Source: Harmothoe impar (lineage: Eukaryota; Annelida; Polychaeta; Phyllodocida; Polynoidae). From it: DNA of 64,000 nucleotides. Below the pieces are notes generated by a model, which saw only the letters and a list, made by a program, of their open reading frames with translations, was not told the origin of the DNA and did not search any database. The stretch is from assembly GCA_947462335.1 (NCBI GenBank), contig OX381708.1, positions 38,257,377-38,321,376 on the forward strand, read 5' to 3'. The translations under genes were made by a program, and so were the position numbers. This document shows positions 1 through 14,074 of this stretch, piece by piece (the stretch's first letter is position 1; the number at the start of each line of letters is the position of its first letter).

Positions 1-993
1 GAGCTCCTACACCTGGATCCCATATATATTTACAATGTTAGACATATCCCAATGCAACATTCCATTGGACACGTGGCTGCATTATGGTTGGTCCATAGTA
101 CTGTATACGCTGGTTGCTTGCGCAGGTTATATAGACTGTGTACAAAGCCGAAAGTGCTGTAGGCCTATCAAATTGCTATTGTTGTACATGACAAGACGTT
201 CATTGTAGGGATGGACGTTTCATCATATGGCTAAGGCATATTCATTTATCTACATAAAGATCCTATAGGCAGAGGAATATGCAAGAATATATCAAAAGGT
301 GTGCATCATTTAACGTCCCTGCATCTATTATCCCACACTTCCTATACTGCTTGCCCTCTGGTAAGCTGGCTTAGACGACAATGTATTGCATATATCTCAA
401 ACTGATGACGCTGACGTTTTAATGCCATTGCCCTTTGTCGTATATATTCTGAGTACAGTCTGCTACTAAGATAAATGTGAAGGGTAGGTCGATCCTTATA
501 TATGTGTACTAAGCCTCTCAAAACTAAAGGGGGGACGCAAACACTATTTTTCTATACATGTCTATGCGCATAATACATAAGATATACCCTTGCCCCCTCC
601 CTTGCCTCTGTGATTCTTCTAAAAAGTATTTAGTATTGAAGAGTTACTTTAGCCTTGTAATGCGCTCATAAAAGTTGGTGCTTTTTGGATTAGTAAAGGC
701 TTTCGACTTGTAACTCACTTCAGTCACAACTCATGAAGAACAGGTTCGAAGAACAGATTCTGATTCATAATGAATCATGAGGAAATCATATTTAAGGCCC
801 GTGTCAGACTGCTGGTAGTCATGCAAAGTTCTGAAAAAAAAAGTGAAAATGCTGAATTGTGCGTGCAAAACTCTGCAAACCACGACTGAATTTTTAATTT
901 GCATGCATGTATTTACCCCTGTTTACCTCAACATGTCTGGGGCCCATTTCTCAAGTCTGAACGATTCATCCTGCTTAATATTGCTTAAGATAA

Positions 994-1090
994 AGCAGTG
1001 AACGATGCATGCAGCCCTTATATATAGCAGTGAACGATTCATGCAGCCTTTATATATAATAGTAAACGATTCATACAGTCTTATGTATAG
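994..1090. repeat. 32-bp tandem repeat, three copies
   Basis: The unit AGCAGTGAACGATTCATGCA followed by a T/A-rich spacer occurs three times at a 32-bp period, with the last copy more diverged. Small minisatellite in non-coding DNA. Confidence 0.75.
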
Positions 1091-1230
1091 CTGAATCTTC
1101 CAAATGGATTGCACACCTAGACGATCACCCCCTGCCATACAAAGCTCTCGTCTGGGACTGGTCAATTAGTGGTTAGTTTATAGGCCAAGGTCCACATAGC
1201 ATATATTATATACGACAAGGTTCTAGGTCA

Positions 1231-1300
1231 AGTACCCCCCGGACAACTACCCCCGGACATCTACCCCCTGGACATCTACCCCCTTGGACATCTACCCCCT
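1231..1300. repeat. 15-bp C-rich tandem repeat
   Basis: About 4.5 copies of GGACATCTACCCCCT with 14-16 bp spacing. The variation in the C-run length is typical of slippage. Confidence 0.8.
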
Positions 1301-4300
1301 ACTATAATATGTTCTACATAGGATCTCTCTTCCTCTCTTTGAATGATGTGTGGATCCTGGCCGAATGCCTCTCTCCATTTGACAGCTCTGTACGACAGCT
1401 CAGTACATCAGCCACACTTTAAACATATAGCTTCCCAAGACATGTAAAAGTTAGAGAACTCACACTGTACAATTTGGCCAGATAGCTATCGTCTGCCTAC
1501 TGTGCTATCGTTTCCCATTGAGAAATGGGCCCCTGCGGCCATGAATAGCCAGTGATATGAGAACACAAAACCCAAAGAAGGCTATCAAATTATCTTTTTC
1601 TTTGTCTGACCGATCCCTTTATTTGGCATTTTAAAGTACATCTAAAATAATGAAATTGCTTTAGTAAAGCAATTTGATTATTTTGTAAGAGAAGCTATTA
1701 ATGTGGTCTCTTTTAAAAAGATTCATCTTTGAATAATTTCTTGTTAATACTGTCTGTGCCAGATTTAAGTCATAGGGTAAGTAGTGTTACGGTGACCTTC
1801 TGATTATTCATTACGAGTATGATCGTGTGCAGGGATTTAAAATGGTGTAAAAAGAGGCCCACACATATAATTTCTCATCTATTATAGAATGTTTAATGGC
1901 ACGAGTTAATCAGCTAATGTAGTGTATTAGTGGTGTAATAATTCAATCAAAGACACCATATACATAAATACCCCCCGAGCCCATGAGTCTAGTAACAGGG
2001 GTAGTATACAGGCAGTCCGTTACGGGAACATTGGGCATAAATCACTCTCCTGAGAGTTCACGCTTTGTGCTGGTAATAGGGAATAGAGTGTTCCATCGTT
2101 AAGTTTTTGATTGATCTGGATGGAAGTTCCTGACTTTTAAAAGATTGATGGCCGCACTGTGTCTGTTTTGATTTTTGCAAGTGAATTTTGGTAATCTATA
2201 TTTAACAAAAATGATCCCAGACAGAGTGGAGTATTTCAACAGATTCCAAACAGACAGAAATGTTCACACATAAAATAAAGTTTCTCTCATGAGTTGGTTA
2301 TTTGATACAAGAAAGCAGTATTTATTTAATCAGGTTCTCCGATTTTGATTTGTTTCAATGTATCCAGGACATTTCTGCATATTGTTTGATGCTGTTTAGT
2401 GGCACAGTTGACCTCGATGAAGAGGTTTTTCGAGACGATTAAACCATGGGACTTTCAGTCACATCTTTGGGTTTCCTTTTGGGTGCTGAGTAAATGGGTG
2501 CTGAGCAGGTGGGCAGCTCTCGCATATATACAGGACCACCACCCACAATGGAACTGCAGTAGTGCACAATGGGGCCAGACACTATCAAATTCGCAGCCTA
2601 GCCTCCTCTAAGGTAATTTTCCCACCAGACAGACAGGTATAGGTGTAGCTATAATTATGTGAGCCTAAACCGGGAACCTAGGTACGGTATTCTGATGATA
2701 TGCCTCTAGAATTACAGTATTCTCTGAATCAATTGTCAGTTCGTTTAGGTTATACCAATCACTCAATGCCTTTAAATTGTCCTGAATGAGTGTTTCAGAT
2801 CTTTCATGCTAGCCATGGCAATATGCCTAGTTGTATGATTTCGTTGTTCAAGAATTGCTGCTGTCTATGATGTGGTCGACCATAGCAGGAGACTCAAGAG
2901 CCTGCTGTTTGTCCTGATAATGGCAGCTGCACTATGGTGATGGGTCCTTGGTGTGTGTCTGCCATTGATACTAGCAGAGAGGCAAGAGGGACCCTGGACA
3001 AGAAACTGTTCCTGCACCAATTTCAATATTAATAACAAGTCCATTGTAAGTATAGACTTTCAAAGCCAGGCTCTCATTTTGAAGTGCCCTTTCAAACGGT
3101 TAAGCTGCTCAATCGGTTTTGCTCTGCCATATGGACCTGAACAGGCGTATGATATACAGGGTGCAGTTAATTGGGTGCAATATTACCAGGTTTGTGTACA
3201 TAGTACTTGTGCAACTCTTAGTCCCCACTGCTTCTGAGTGAACACAAGTTATACACGGTCATATTATGGTACCATAAATAATTATATGAGTGCCAGATCC
3301 AAGGCCTGGAAACATGTAGTTGCTCTCCACATGTGAGCACTAGCTTAACATAAATAACTCCTCTCGAAGATAGACACAGGCTACCAGCCTTACCCTCCTG
3401 TGACAAAGAAAGCAATAACCTGTGCGCATAAATACAATGCACCTAGAAACTAACTCTGTACTATACAAACCTAGTTTAACCTTTCGATCGAAAGAATAAG
3501 GAAATGATTGAGAAGAGAAATCTGAAGTAGTTGTTCAGATTACAAAGAAAAAGACTAATTCTGGATTTTCTTGAACCATTGTCTAAATCTAAAGACGGTG
3601 ATTCCTGAACTGCTGGTTACTAGAAACTAGTTTTTCCTTTGTGTTGAAACCTGTATTATTGCCTTAGTTTAGTTGTAACTCTAAGTTATTAGCATGCGAC
3701 GGCATGTCGACACATGCCAAAGTACCAGACACACCGGATTTGGACAGTGCTCAGCGTGGTTATCATTGAAAAAGTGCTTTCTCACCTAGCTGAAACATGA
3801 TGATTGCCAGAGAAAAAGGTAGTCCTGTGTTAGAAGCGTAGATTCTCAACAAGAGCAATGGCCTTGCAATTACTGCTGGAAGGATATCAATTAAGGCACC
3901 ATGTCGTAATTATGATACTATAAAATGCATGCTCAATCTACTTTAGTACTCTGTATGTGAATGAGTACTACCCACACCATGCCCACACCGATGAAGGGAT
4001 GGAAGTCCAAATCTTACAGTCATATATAAACCTATGCTACTTGTTGGAAACGTAACAGACGTGCTTCATACGAAGCTTGAACACAATATTTGAAAATGTT
4101 GGCAAATTACAGTAAAATATATTTGAATATAGCATTATCACAATCCTTTAGGGAATCCTCCCTCATGGTGTATGTATATGTACCCATTTGCCGGGGTCTC
4201 TAACTTTCCTCCATGATCATCTTGCTTTCTCTACGCATGTTGTTTCCTGCATCTTATTTGGTCTGCATCCTTCCTCTAGGGCCCGGCCACTCACCCTGCA

Positions 4301-4449
4301 ATTACAATCCCTTCTCCATATGTATAGTACATCGTAGCTTAAGCAAAAACATGGATGGAGTTATCGAATCCCCCTGTACATAGAAACAGTTCGAATGTAA
4401 CAAAGTGACTTCAGGCTGTGTCTCATGAGATCGGGCCAATTAAAACGTC

Positions 4450-4526
4450 TTTGACCAGGTGCCAGCTTTGACTGGGTGCCAGCTTTGACTGGGTGCCAGC
4501 TTTGACCGGGTGCCAGCTTTGACCGG
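4450..4526. repeat. 17-bp tandem repeat
   Basis: About 4.5 copies of TTTGACYGGGTGCCAGC with a strict 17-bp period. A run of open codons across it on the minus strand (SWHPVKAGTQSK-like) is the repeat translated, not a gene. Confidence 0.85.
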
Positions 4527-5386
4527 CCACCACAAAAAAAAAGATATTTAAGAAAAATAAATTTCTTCTTTGATATGTAAGGGATAAAATGAAGAAAATG
4601 GTGGTGGTTGTATCTTCATATATGGTTTGCCTGCCCAAAATAAACCGTTTTATGTCAGGATCTAATTGTATGATGCACACTAGTATTGTTAGTTATATTG
4701 TATTCATTATCATTTGTTAAACATAGCTTAAGTGATATTATTGGGCCAAAAAGAAGAAAAGTGTAATTTAGGCAACCCAACCCAAGCTGCAAAATATGGT
4801 TCACCATAGATTTTATTTACAATTTTTTGGGATGGGATTTCTAATAAAAAGATTTTCTTTTTATAATATCTATTTATACCAGTAGTCAATTTGGAAGTCT
4901 ATAAATCAAATTGTACAATGCACAAGTCAACACTGTTTTAAACATAGCCTACATGAATCAAATTGCAACCAGCGAGTCGAAACTAGATTCATAGCTACCT
5001 TTAAGGCTGAAGTTAATTTTCAATCCGAATTACCTACCTTAGGTTTGATACCATGGTGCCAGCCCTGTTTGCTATTGCTTAGTACTTCCATATACCATAA
5101 CTATGACTGCTATTAAGTATTAGGCCCTGCTCTCTTTATTCCTTGATGAGCTGCATTAAGAAACCTTCATCAGATAATATTTTCTTCTGGTTTGCCTACT
5201 AGAAACCTTAGTAAGTATTGTCTTATTGACAAGCTGTAGAAACTGGCATGAGACCAGAGAATGTGCTATCAGGACTTGTAAAGAAACAACGTATCACCCT
5301 AACAGTGTTTGAGAAGGCAGACAAATCTAATTTCAATAAAACGGAACGGTGCTCTTAGGGGTTCTCTTTGATATATTCTGATTATC

Positions 5387-5429
5387 CCAATGATATTTCA
5401 AGTCGGAATCCAATGATATTTCAAGTCGG
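5387..5429. repeat. 23-bp local duplication
   Basis: CCAATGATATTTCAAGTCGG is present twice at a 23-bp offset with no mismatch. A recent small tandem duplication. Confidence 0.8.
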
Positions 5430-5764
5430 CATATCTACGGCCAATATATGGTGCATTACCACTCATCTACAGGCGCGTGGGGCCACGTGCTGATGGACGG
5501 CACTTGATAATATCGCCAGCAGTGGGGGAGTTGAGGCGGAGAGATTTGAGACCCCGCTCCTGGTGGCCAGGAGCTGATGGAAAATTGTAAAGCAGTTCAG
5601 TTATCGATCACCAAGGCCACTGGTAAATGGACAATCGTGAGACTGGAGCTCCGTTTATATTATGGTGTTTCTACACCGATTCTTACCATATCGACTTACT
5701 TCATACTCTTGAGTTAGTTTAATGTCTTAGTATTTTGTTCTATATACCTACATAAAGAACAAAA

Positions 5765-6180
5765 AAGTGTTTCAGGCAACGCGACCCTATATCTAAAAAA
5801 AGAGGCCAAGCCTAGCATTTTTTGCCGCACAGCCAAAAATAGTTATCTCATTTCAAGAAAGTAAGATTATTAAACTCGACTGGCGGACAACCCACTTGTT
5901 TTAAGAAAATATTAAAAAGAAATCGCACAACCAAAAATAATTGTCTCATTTATTTGAGATAATTATTTTTGGCTGTGCGATTCCTTTGTAATTTCCTTTT
6001 TTGAATTTCATATTTTTAGAGATTTTAATAAATTCATGGTCAAGAAGAACAACCTTAGTATTTGTCTGACCTTAGACAACAGGAAAATCCAACAATTGTA
6101 TTAAAGAAAACATTAAAAATAAAAGAATCCCACCGGCCTACCTTCTTTTTTTTTGGACCATGTTGTCTGAAACACACCTT
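5765..6180. mobile_element. Putative MITE with degenerate TIRs
   Basis: The left end reads AAGTGTTTCAGGCAACGCGA; the complement of the right end reads AAGGTGTGTTTCAGACAACA, matching at most positions. The interior has no coding capacity and contains a strong hairpin. No target duplication is clear, so the boundaries are approximate. Confidence 0.45.
5921..5982. repeat. 30-bp-arm hairpin inside the putative MITE
   Basis: AATCGCACAACCAAAAATAA on the left arm is mirrored by the complement on the right arm, with only a few mismatches over about 30 bp and almost no loop. A third partial copy of the same motif (GCACAGCCAAAAATAGTTAT) lies near 5826. Confidence 0.8.
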
Positions 6181-6789
6181 GGTCTAATATATGTACATTG
6201 GTGGGGGTTGTTTACTGAAATATATTATGTGCTGTACTAGCTTGTTGTTAATCAGAATTTACTTGATACTTCACTGTCGTTCAAGATAGAGCACTATATT
6301 GTATAACTAGATGACGGCGTTCTCTACTGTAAATTAGGTACAAGAGCAAATGTCATTGTAAACTGATATTGTTGCAATCGAGATGACAACCCATGCCCTG
6401 TAGAATTCTACCACCAGCAAAATATCATTTTCAGCAGTGCTTATTCAGCATAGAATATAAGTCAAATGCATTGTGTTAATTGTAAATTCCATGCAGAAAA
6501 ATACCTCCTTTATTGTTAATCCGAATTGATAATTGGTATGATTAGGCACACATTATTTTGATCCCCCCCCGTCGACCGATTAACACTTGGTAACCTAACG
6601 TGTTGCCCTCAGCATATTGTGGCTCGGACTTCACCTTATCCAAGTTTAATTATCTCACAATTAACATTTTGACAACTCTTAAATGCCGTCTATGTAAATA
6701 TTCTAGCCACACTTTGTGACTGAAACTAATTATGATAGGGACAGGTAAACATTTCTGCAGGGTCTAGTGGTAGTTCTATGCTTATTTAA

Positions 6790-7533
6790 GGATAGGGAAT
6801 ACCCTCCTCTTTACAGGCAAAATCCACACATTTAATGATCTATAATTTGATGAGTTTTCACCCCAGCATTACTTATTATACACCATTATGACCGTATGTC
6901 ATGCCCCTTTCAAATTTCTGGGTTTAGAATGACCGTTGCTAGGGATGGAATGTGAATGGAACAAAAACGTTCTTTTTTAGGTTCTTTTTCTTTGGACAGC
7001 CCTATGGGGTGGAATTTCATCATTTTTAACAATTCTGATGGATGGAATATAATCTAGACATCATTTTCTAGGGAAGGGTGTCTCATTTTATGAATATTCC
7101 CATTGTTAAGGTCTGTAGAGGCCTTCAAAGTCGAAAAATTGGAAAATAATGGTGATTTTCCAAATTTGTCGATTTTTTTCCCCAATTTTCTAACTTTGAA
7201 CAGCTGTGTAGAGCTTAGTAATTGGAATATCCATAAAATGAGACACCCTTCCCTAGAAAATTATGTCTAGATAATATTCCATCCATTAGAACCGATTTTA
7301 ATGGTGATATTCCATCCCATATGGCTGTCCAAAGAAAAAGAACCTAAAAAGGAATGTTTTTGTTCCATTCACATTCCATCCCTAGCAACGGTCGTTTTAA
7401 ACCCAGAAATCCAAAAGGGGCATAATATAGGGTCACTATGATGTATATTAGTAATGCTCAGATCAAAACTAATCAAATTATAGGTGATTGAAGTTGTGAT
7501 TTCTGCCTGTAAAGAGGAGGGTATTCACTATCC
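6790..7533. mobile_element. TTAA-flanked fold-back MITE, copy A
   Basis: A 744-bp element whose two halves are inverted copies over most of their length (GGATAGGGAATACCCTCCTC at the left; the complement at the right). TTAA stands immediately outside each end (6786-6789 and 7534-7537). A second copy of the same family and nearly the same length lies at 51642-52383. No transposase is encoded, so it is non-autonomous. TTAA targets are used by piggyBac and Kolobok transposases; the GGATA end does not decide between them. Confidence 0.85.
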
Positions 7534-7589
7534 TTAAGCAGATACAAGAAAGATGCACCCGTGTATACTATACTCAATATGAGGACCTT

Positions 7590-7713
7590 GTTAGGCCCTT
7601 ATCCTACAAAGGGCAATTTCTTTTTGTAGGATAAGGGCCTGACCGACAGCCTAATACAACAAACTTATATGTTTTTGTAGGATAAGGGCAATTTTGTAGG
7701 ATAAGGGCTTAAC
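7590..7713. repeat. Inverted-repeat element built from CCCTTATCCTACAAA motif
   Basis: GTTAGGCCCTTATCCTACAA at the left and its inverted relative at the right bracket two further internal copies of TTTGTAGGATAAGGGC. The design, a short motif repeated in opposite orientations in the two halves, is the same as in the larger array at 48480-49385, although the motif differs. Confidence 0.65.
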
Positions 7714-8489
7714 AGACCTACTGACCACTATTAACCAGCACTTATTGTAGCGCACACTTGTGATGCCAGGATGCTGGAGGATGAGGATGTTAACATGGCC
7801 CCAGTCTATAATAGCACTGTGCACTTCATGCAACACACTGTGTAGCACCCTCGTGGTAATGGGACGGCTGAATGAAGGACCCAGCCCCATCAACATATCT
7901 GCGGATTCTTTCTTTCTTCGCCCTCTGTATTGCTCAGTACGTATAGGACACATTTTCAGTGCTGCTAGGGTGGTTGCCTTAGACTAACCTGCAATGTCAG
8001 GTTATAACTCAACTACCATCTACTGCCTTTATAATATTGTGTCTCGATGCTTTTCACATGACAGAATATGCAAATTCAGTCCAACACTAGTTCATATGAA
8101 ATTATCCACTTGGGGAGTGAAACAGTATTCATGCGACACCTTTCAAAACCTTCTTTCTTTTCTGGATTTTGAAGGTGCGAATTCCAGCAGACCAAAACTG
8201 ACGGCATAAAACGCTATTACCCCCCGCCACCAACCCACCCACCCACAGACCTGCACGCTATCGATTCACACGGTAGCTGGTGCGATGTTTGTCGTAGCCG
8301 CATTAATTGTGGGTCACTACTCTAGGGAGGCGGGCCTTGTGCTGGGTTATGACGATGGACAATGACCCGCACACTACTGGTTCATAAATCTGGGTGGCTG
8401 TGTGCAGGCCCATCCTTTCTACTGTTCAACACCTGTTTTTTAACCCACCTTTGGGCAGGCCTACCTCTCTCGGCTTTTCTCTAGCCTGA

Positions 8490-8526
8490 CTACCCCCACC
8501 CAATCACCCACCCACCCACCCACCCA
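8490..8526. repeat. (ACCC)n simple repeat
   Basis: Runs of CACC/CCCA with one interruption; a shorter similar run is at 8219-8246. The C-rich strand could form an i-motif and the G-rich strand a quadruplex. Confidence 0.8.
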
Positions 8527-9495
8527 GCACGTAGAGATAATACGCCTTGCCCAAATCTTCACCATGTCGGCAGGACGCGTGCAGAGACGTTCGTGAGCAG
8601 ATAGCTAGGTAGAAGGCGCGTGCCGATTACATCCACCCCATGTGACCGCCCGTCGACCAATCACCGGCCTGCTCTGTCGTGAGTCCTTGGCGGGCGTCCC
8701 AGCCGGCCGCTCTGAGCTGCTCTCTAAGCAGGGGTAGTTGGTGGAGGCCACATCCCGACTCTACCACCCAGCAGGACCTTACTTTATACTATTAGTAAGA
8801 CTGGCATGCGCTGTAAACCCAGTTCCAGCAACACTCATCTGGAAAGCTTCACTTGGTGACTAAGACTTGACCTGTGTCATATAATGTGCACTGTGCTTGA
8901 AGGTAGATGTTGCCTGGTGGGTACAGGAAGCTGAAGGTAAATTCTGCTGGTATACACTTACAACAAGTGTGCCTGGAGGATAACCTTGGATAATCCTATT
9001 TGAGATTTAAGTAATTGGATCAATCCTGTAGAGGTAAGTCCTGATATAGCCAGTGATCCACGATAAAATATTGTTTAATTATCTGTATAGTACGGCTTAT
9101 CTGTCTTCTTATTAAGTAAGAATACGATACCACCATTGTCGTGAATTTGATATCTGCACAGTGTGTTCCCTTTTCATATTACTTCTTTGCATGGCAATTT
9201 TAATATCAATGTATATTGCTATCACCATGAGATGATTGCTCTTTGTATATTTCCTTATTTTCATCCAGGGCATACTGTTGTACGTTGTGTCCCTTTAGCC
9301 ATGTCATGAGAGTGTAGGATGTCCCTGTACAAATATACCTAGGTGCATTCATCAGTACCAGAACTAGTAGCTACAGGTTATAGTAAGATGATGTGCAATA
9401 TAAGGTGGCCAGCAGAGGCCGTATGCAATACCAAATAGTCTAATAGTATCATCCTTCGCAGATGTTTACGAGCACAGCTTTCAATAGGCAAAAGC

Positions 9496-9497
<2 letters not shown>

Positions 9498-9590
<93 letters not shown>
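9498..9590. repeat. (TA)n microsatellite, about 46 units
   Basis: Uninterrupted alternating TA. It gives a Tyr-Ile repeat frame on the minus strand that is not a gene. Cruciform-prone, and its length is likely to vary between individuals. Confidence 0.97.
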
Positions 9591-9593
<3 letters not shown>

Positions 9594-11451
9594 CTACTTA
9601 TTACTCTAGAAATATACAGCGCATGATAGCAGGTCATATTCATGTATACATAATAAGCCTAGATATACATATATTATAAAAATGACACTAAAACTGTTTA
9701 TTCGACACAGTTACGCTGACCAATTTAGCTGTCAGATTTAAGTTCCACAATATAAGTAGCTTGTCATAGTGTAAGAGTATAATATTTAGATCAATTGGCC
9801 CAGTTTTTCTCGTGGCCCATGGTCTGTATAGTATAATACTACACGTTAGCAGTTAACCTGACAAAGTTCTGTTTATTCTGATACGACTGAAGCTTCACTA
9901 TGGAAATGCATTGTCTAATGTTTCATGTTGTCAATATGAATTTTGTGAATAATGTGAGAAATCGCTATGCATTCAATCCAAGAATGCATTATACCTGCTT
10001 TACAACATACTGAGAAGTTATTCCTTGCTGTTGTCTTTTGCATTTACGGTTGCCATTGTCAATTGATATACAATTAACAATAGACATCAGAAAAAGGAGA
10101 TGCTAAGTTACTGTGCCCAAAGTGCTTCACTTTCCAGTGACCATAATGCTTATATTTCCGTCAGTTTAGATTTACTTTGACTGGCTCCATAGTAAATTGC
10201 ATCAGGTGGAATCCTTTCGATGGGTCCTCATCTCTACAACAGTCCATTAGGAACCTTCGTCCATATTTTCTCTGATGAACTTTGGCGCCAATTGGATTTC
10301 CGACCCTCCCTTCCGCCGGAAAAGGCTTTCAGTCCATTCCCTGAGCTCAAAGTCTCTGTGGCTTGCTCGGTTCAATGATCTGGCAAGCTTTATCTTATTC
10401 CACCATTGTGTACTGGTCTCACCACACTATGGGGCATCACACGTCAATATAATTGGCGGTATTGTCGAGGGAGAAGTATACAGTATGCCTTCATACTAAA
10501 AGATGATTAAGTGGAAAAACAAATCTGGTGTCAAATGTGGCAGCATTTCTGTTGTGGGTATGTTCACATTGTCAATGTATGAGCACAGCTTTCTCCTTTG
10601 TCACAGAATGATGTTATGATAGCTGCCTGCTCCTCTCTCTGGCACAAAATAACAGATGGCTTTGGTAAATAGTGGAAGCATACCCGGCCTTTGATTCTTT
10701 CGGGTAGGCTTTTTGTTCTCATTGTGGGGTAACTCTGCGACAGCGGATCCTGACAGAGTTCGATTTTTTGTTGTGACAACCCGTACATCATTTCTTCATC
10801 ATGTAACTATGTTTCTTTGCGGAAAGCAATGTGATCTAATGCACTATGCCCTTTTATCATCATGTTGTATAGATAAATGCAGTGCTAGCACTGGCCACAG
10901 TTAACGCATCATAAACATGATCTCTTGCGGTTAGTACACAGGCCTATACCATGGAATTTCGCGTATAAGCCTATATAGATTGGTATCAAATCAAAGCTGG
11001 GTCTTACTCGCATACAAGCCGCGGCAGAATCAAATCAGTAAAATAATTGCTTGAATAAGAGTTTCCTGTATCTCAGATTTTATTTAACAAATATTCAAGT
11101 TCCTTTTAACGACGGCATTTAGTGATCATAACGATGGGTTTTCAGCAAAACAAGAGTAATTATGTTCAATTTTTTCTGGACTATTGCGTTTGCTTATTAA
11201 GCGTAGAAACAAAGGAGGTTATGCTACGAGAGGATGTCTATATTCTTCTGGCAACAGATATGACTTTCTTTGTCTTTTCAATTAGTCAACTACGCAGCGC
11301 AAGCAAGACCTTAAAAAAACATGTAGCGTATAAGTGTGGCTACCCTAGGCCAGCCACCGCAGACAGAAGGCAACGTCCTAAAAGAAAGCAAGTGAATCTG
11401 CAGAGCGTAGAAGGATAGTGATGTGGATCAATTGCAGCTGTGATACTTTAA

Positions 11452-11672
11452 CCCTATAAGTGCCGTATATTGCCGCACTGCCTTTGGAGCCTGGCGAGTA
11501 ACTCGCCATTGCTACAGTCGACCATCATGCCAACTATTCGGGAGTGTATTAACCTCGTATTGTCGGTATGATGCGTGAATGCTTCACTGGTGAGTGACTC
11601 GCCAGGGAGGCACTGGTGCATCCCGAGAACAAAAAACATAGCACATTAATGCATATTGCGGTCCGTAAATGG
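11452..11672. mobile_element. piggyBac-like MITE
   Basis: A 221-bp segment flanked by TTAA on both sides (11448-11451 and 11673-11676). Ends are CCCTATAAGTGCCGTATATT and, inverted, CCATTTACGGACCGCAATAT. An internal inverted pair around CTGGCGAGT lies inside. TTAA target and CC-starting TIRs match piggyBac-derived MITEs. No protein is encoded. Confidence 0.7.
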
Positions 11673-12513
11673 TTAACAGACTGTGTCATTGATTCCTGAG
11701 CTAGTTGAGGTGCTCAGCGAGCTGCTCACCAGTGTTTAAAGCCTGGGGCCGACCCCTACTGAGCTAGTCCCCACTTTTCTGACATGAACTTCTCGTGTAA
11801 TCACCACGCGTGAGATGCAGTAATCAGGATACCTTTGATCCCTGGTGTTTCACACCGGTGGCTGACACTTTGTAGACGGGCTAGCAGTGGTGTGGGGTGG
11901 CCGAATCTTGAGAGCAGCTCAAAGAGATTTGGAGTAGCTCAGACCAGGGTCTCTGCACAGGAATGGAGGAGACGATCACTGGGTGAACCAATGTGTTGAT
12001 GGTTGTTGCCTGCGAGCGGGCTTCCTTCCTGCCCCCCTCCCTGAGGTCAACTGTTAATGGCCTTGACGGAAGCCATGCCTGTGGCTTCCGTAAACTCGGC
12101 ATCCTGTCAGGCGGTGTCGGACAGCCCCATAGGGGGAAGCGAAGACGGTTAACATTTCATGGGCGCTGAGGGGGAGATGCCTGTGAGGTGTGAGTAACAA
12201 ACATCATTGGAAAAGTGAAGGCTAGAATGAATTTACGTCCGTTTTTCTACTCTCTTTTCGTGACAGCCGTCAATACTAGGTTTTCAAATGTCACAATGTG
12301 GTGAATAACCTGAGCATAGTGATCGCCATAGCAAAGGACATAAGGACCTTTTTTCTCTGTTGAAATTCAATCATCAACCCATCAGAATCACTTACTGTCA
12401 TTGAAAGGCCACGACTTCTCTTTATTCCCCCTATTAACTCACAGTAATGTAATATCACAATTAATCAGCTTTTGGAATCGCCTGATGAAAAAAACAACGT
12501 CATTAGAATACAT

Positions 12514-12528
12514 GGGGGGGGGGGGGGG
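12514..12528. repeat. Poly-G run of 15
   Basis: A G homopolymer in AT-rich DNA. The two overlapping plus-strand frames that cross it with Gly runs are artefacts. Confidence 0.9.
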
Positions 12529-12984
12529 CTATCTGCTTCAGCGTGTGGCTCATTTTATACAAACGGAGTATCCACTGGTGACATCTTATCGCGTGTATAC
12601 CGCAGTAACAATGACATGCCTCCTTGTCACCCTATAGGGAGCACAATCATGCAACCAATAATAAAGGAGATTAACTAGAAAAAGAAGCAAGCCCGAAGAG
12701 ATAAGACAAAGAAATACACAAATAGGGCGTGCTCCTATTTCTCCTGTCGTCACGTGTCACGCCATTCACTTTCCGTGAGCAGTTCAGAGTTGGTCCTCGT
12801 TATAGAACTAGGCTCTGGGGGCCTAGGGCTACCGAGCGGATCATGGCTACAGAACTGGTGAGAGTTAGGGAACTTCCCAGCATTTGGGAGAAATCGGATC
12901 TGCTCATACACATGAGTATTACTTGTTTAGAGCAGGCACTGTACAGGCCTTGGTAGATGCCTTGTGAACTGCCGGGTGGATAGC

Positions 12985-13340
12985 TCAGAGTGAGGTGAAT
13001 AACTGAGAGTAAACGAGGCAGTTTAAGGTCAGGATTAGTCGGAAGCTCAAGGTATGGTGTGCAGCTGAGGATTAGTGGTCAGATCAAGAATTAGTGGCAA
13101 GATCAAGGCATGGTGGCCAGCTGAGGATTAGTGGGCAGCTCATGGTATGGTGAGTAGCTGGGGATTGGTGGACAGATCAAGGTATGATGAGCAGCTGAAG
13201 ATTAGTGGCAAGATCAAGGATTAGTGGCCAGATCAAGGCATGATGAGCAGCTGAAGATTAGTGGGCAGATCAAGGTATGGTGTGCAGCTAATTAGGATTA
13301 GTGGTATGGCAGTAGTTAGGGGTAAGGGAGCAGCTCACAT
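12985..13340. repeat. Degenerate minisatellite, about 36-bp unit
   Basis: Repeated variants of GATTAGTGGGCAGATCAAGG followed by TATGGTGAGCAGCTGAG, with unit lengths shifting around 33-40 bp. Copies differ by point changes and small deletions, so it is old. AGCAGCT is the most conserved core. Confidence 0.75.
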
Positions 13341-14074
13341 GGAGGGCAGTAGCTAAGGGCAGTGGGCAGAACACAGGAAGGTCAGTAGCTGCTCTATGAT
13401 GAGTGGTCCATCGGTACATGAAGGCCGCCAAATGAGACAAGCATTTCAAAACCAATCTGATACCAGAGTGTCTTGCCGCGGGTACACTATACTACTATAT
13501 GTCTCTCTGACAATATATACCTGAAATAACAATGAGCTATCAAATTAGCTAGTGATACAGGGATGCGGGAAATTTTGAGGACCAAGATTACTCTCTAATC
13601 AATCTAGTCGTGTTCCGATATGTAATAAGTAACGCGATGTAGAATAAATAGAGGTAAGTAAGTGTCTGGTTTCCATAGCACGTTATTTGTCTGGACCTAC
13701 TCTGGACCTACTGTGATGTGTTTGCTCTCATCTGACCACGTACTTCAGCCACATTACCCGAGATACCTGCATTGGTAATTTGCACCTGTTATATTATAGT
13801 TTATATTATATAATCGAATGTACCCTTCCCATTAACACTTTCCATAAACTGCCGCTAACTAGACGATGGACGTTTTACCTTACCTGACCTAGGCTGCTTT
13901 CTTATCCAATTGAAGGGATTGTGCGAAACACAGAATAATCTTATAAATGTAGAATCTATAAGACTGATATATCATGAATAGTCTATGAGCATAAAGGTTC
14001 CTATATCTATCTGTTTGTGCTACTAACTCATAAAATATTGGCTGCACCAGAGGCATCCTCGTTGTGGCTTGACT

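Larger units (their letters stand above)
1..5764. other. Non-coding AT-rich DNA, no supported gene
   Basis: I see no exon, domain or open frame beyond chance length on either strand. The only structures are short local tandem repeats, listed separately. Open frames here are below 100 codons, carry no family motif and have a composition that follows the local AT bias. Confidence 0.6.
7714..11447. other. Non-coding, with C-rich and simple repeats
   Basis: No supported gene. The 8220-8760 stretch is more GC-rich than its surroundings and contains CCCA runs. Frames of 60-100 codons around 7650-8210 occur on both strands of the same DNA and show no domain; I treat them as chance. Confidence 0.55.

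Noticed and set aside
9449..9643. Tyr-Ile repeat frame
   Set aside because: A (TA)n microsatellite.
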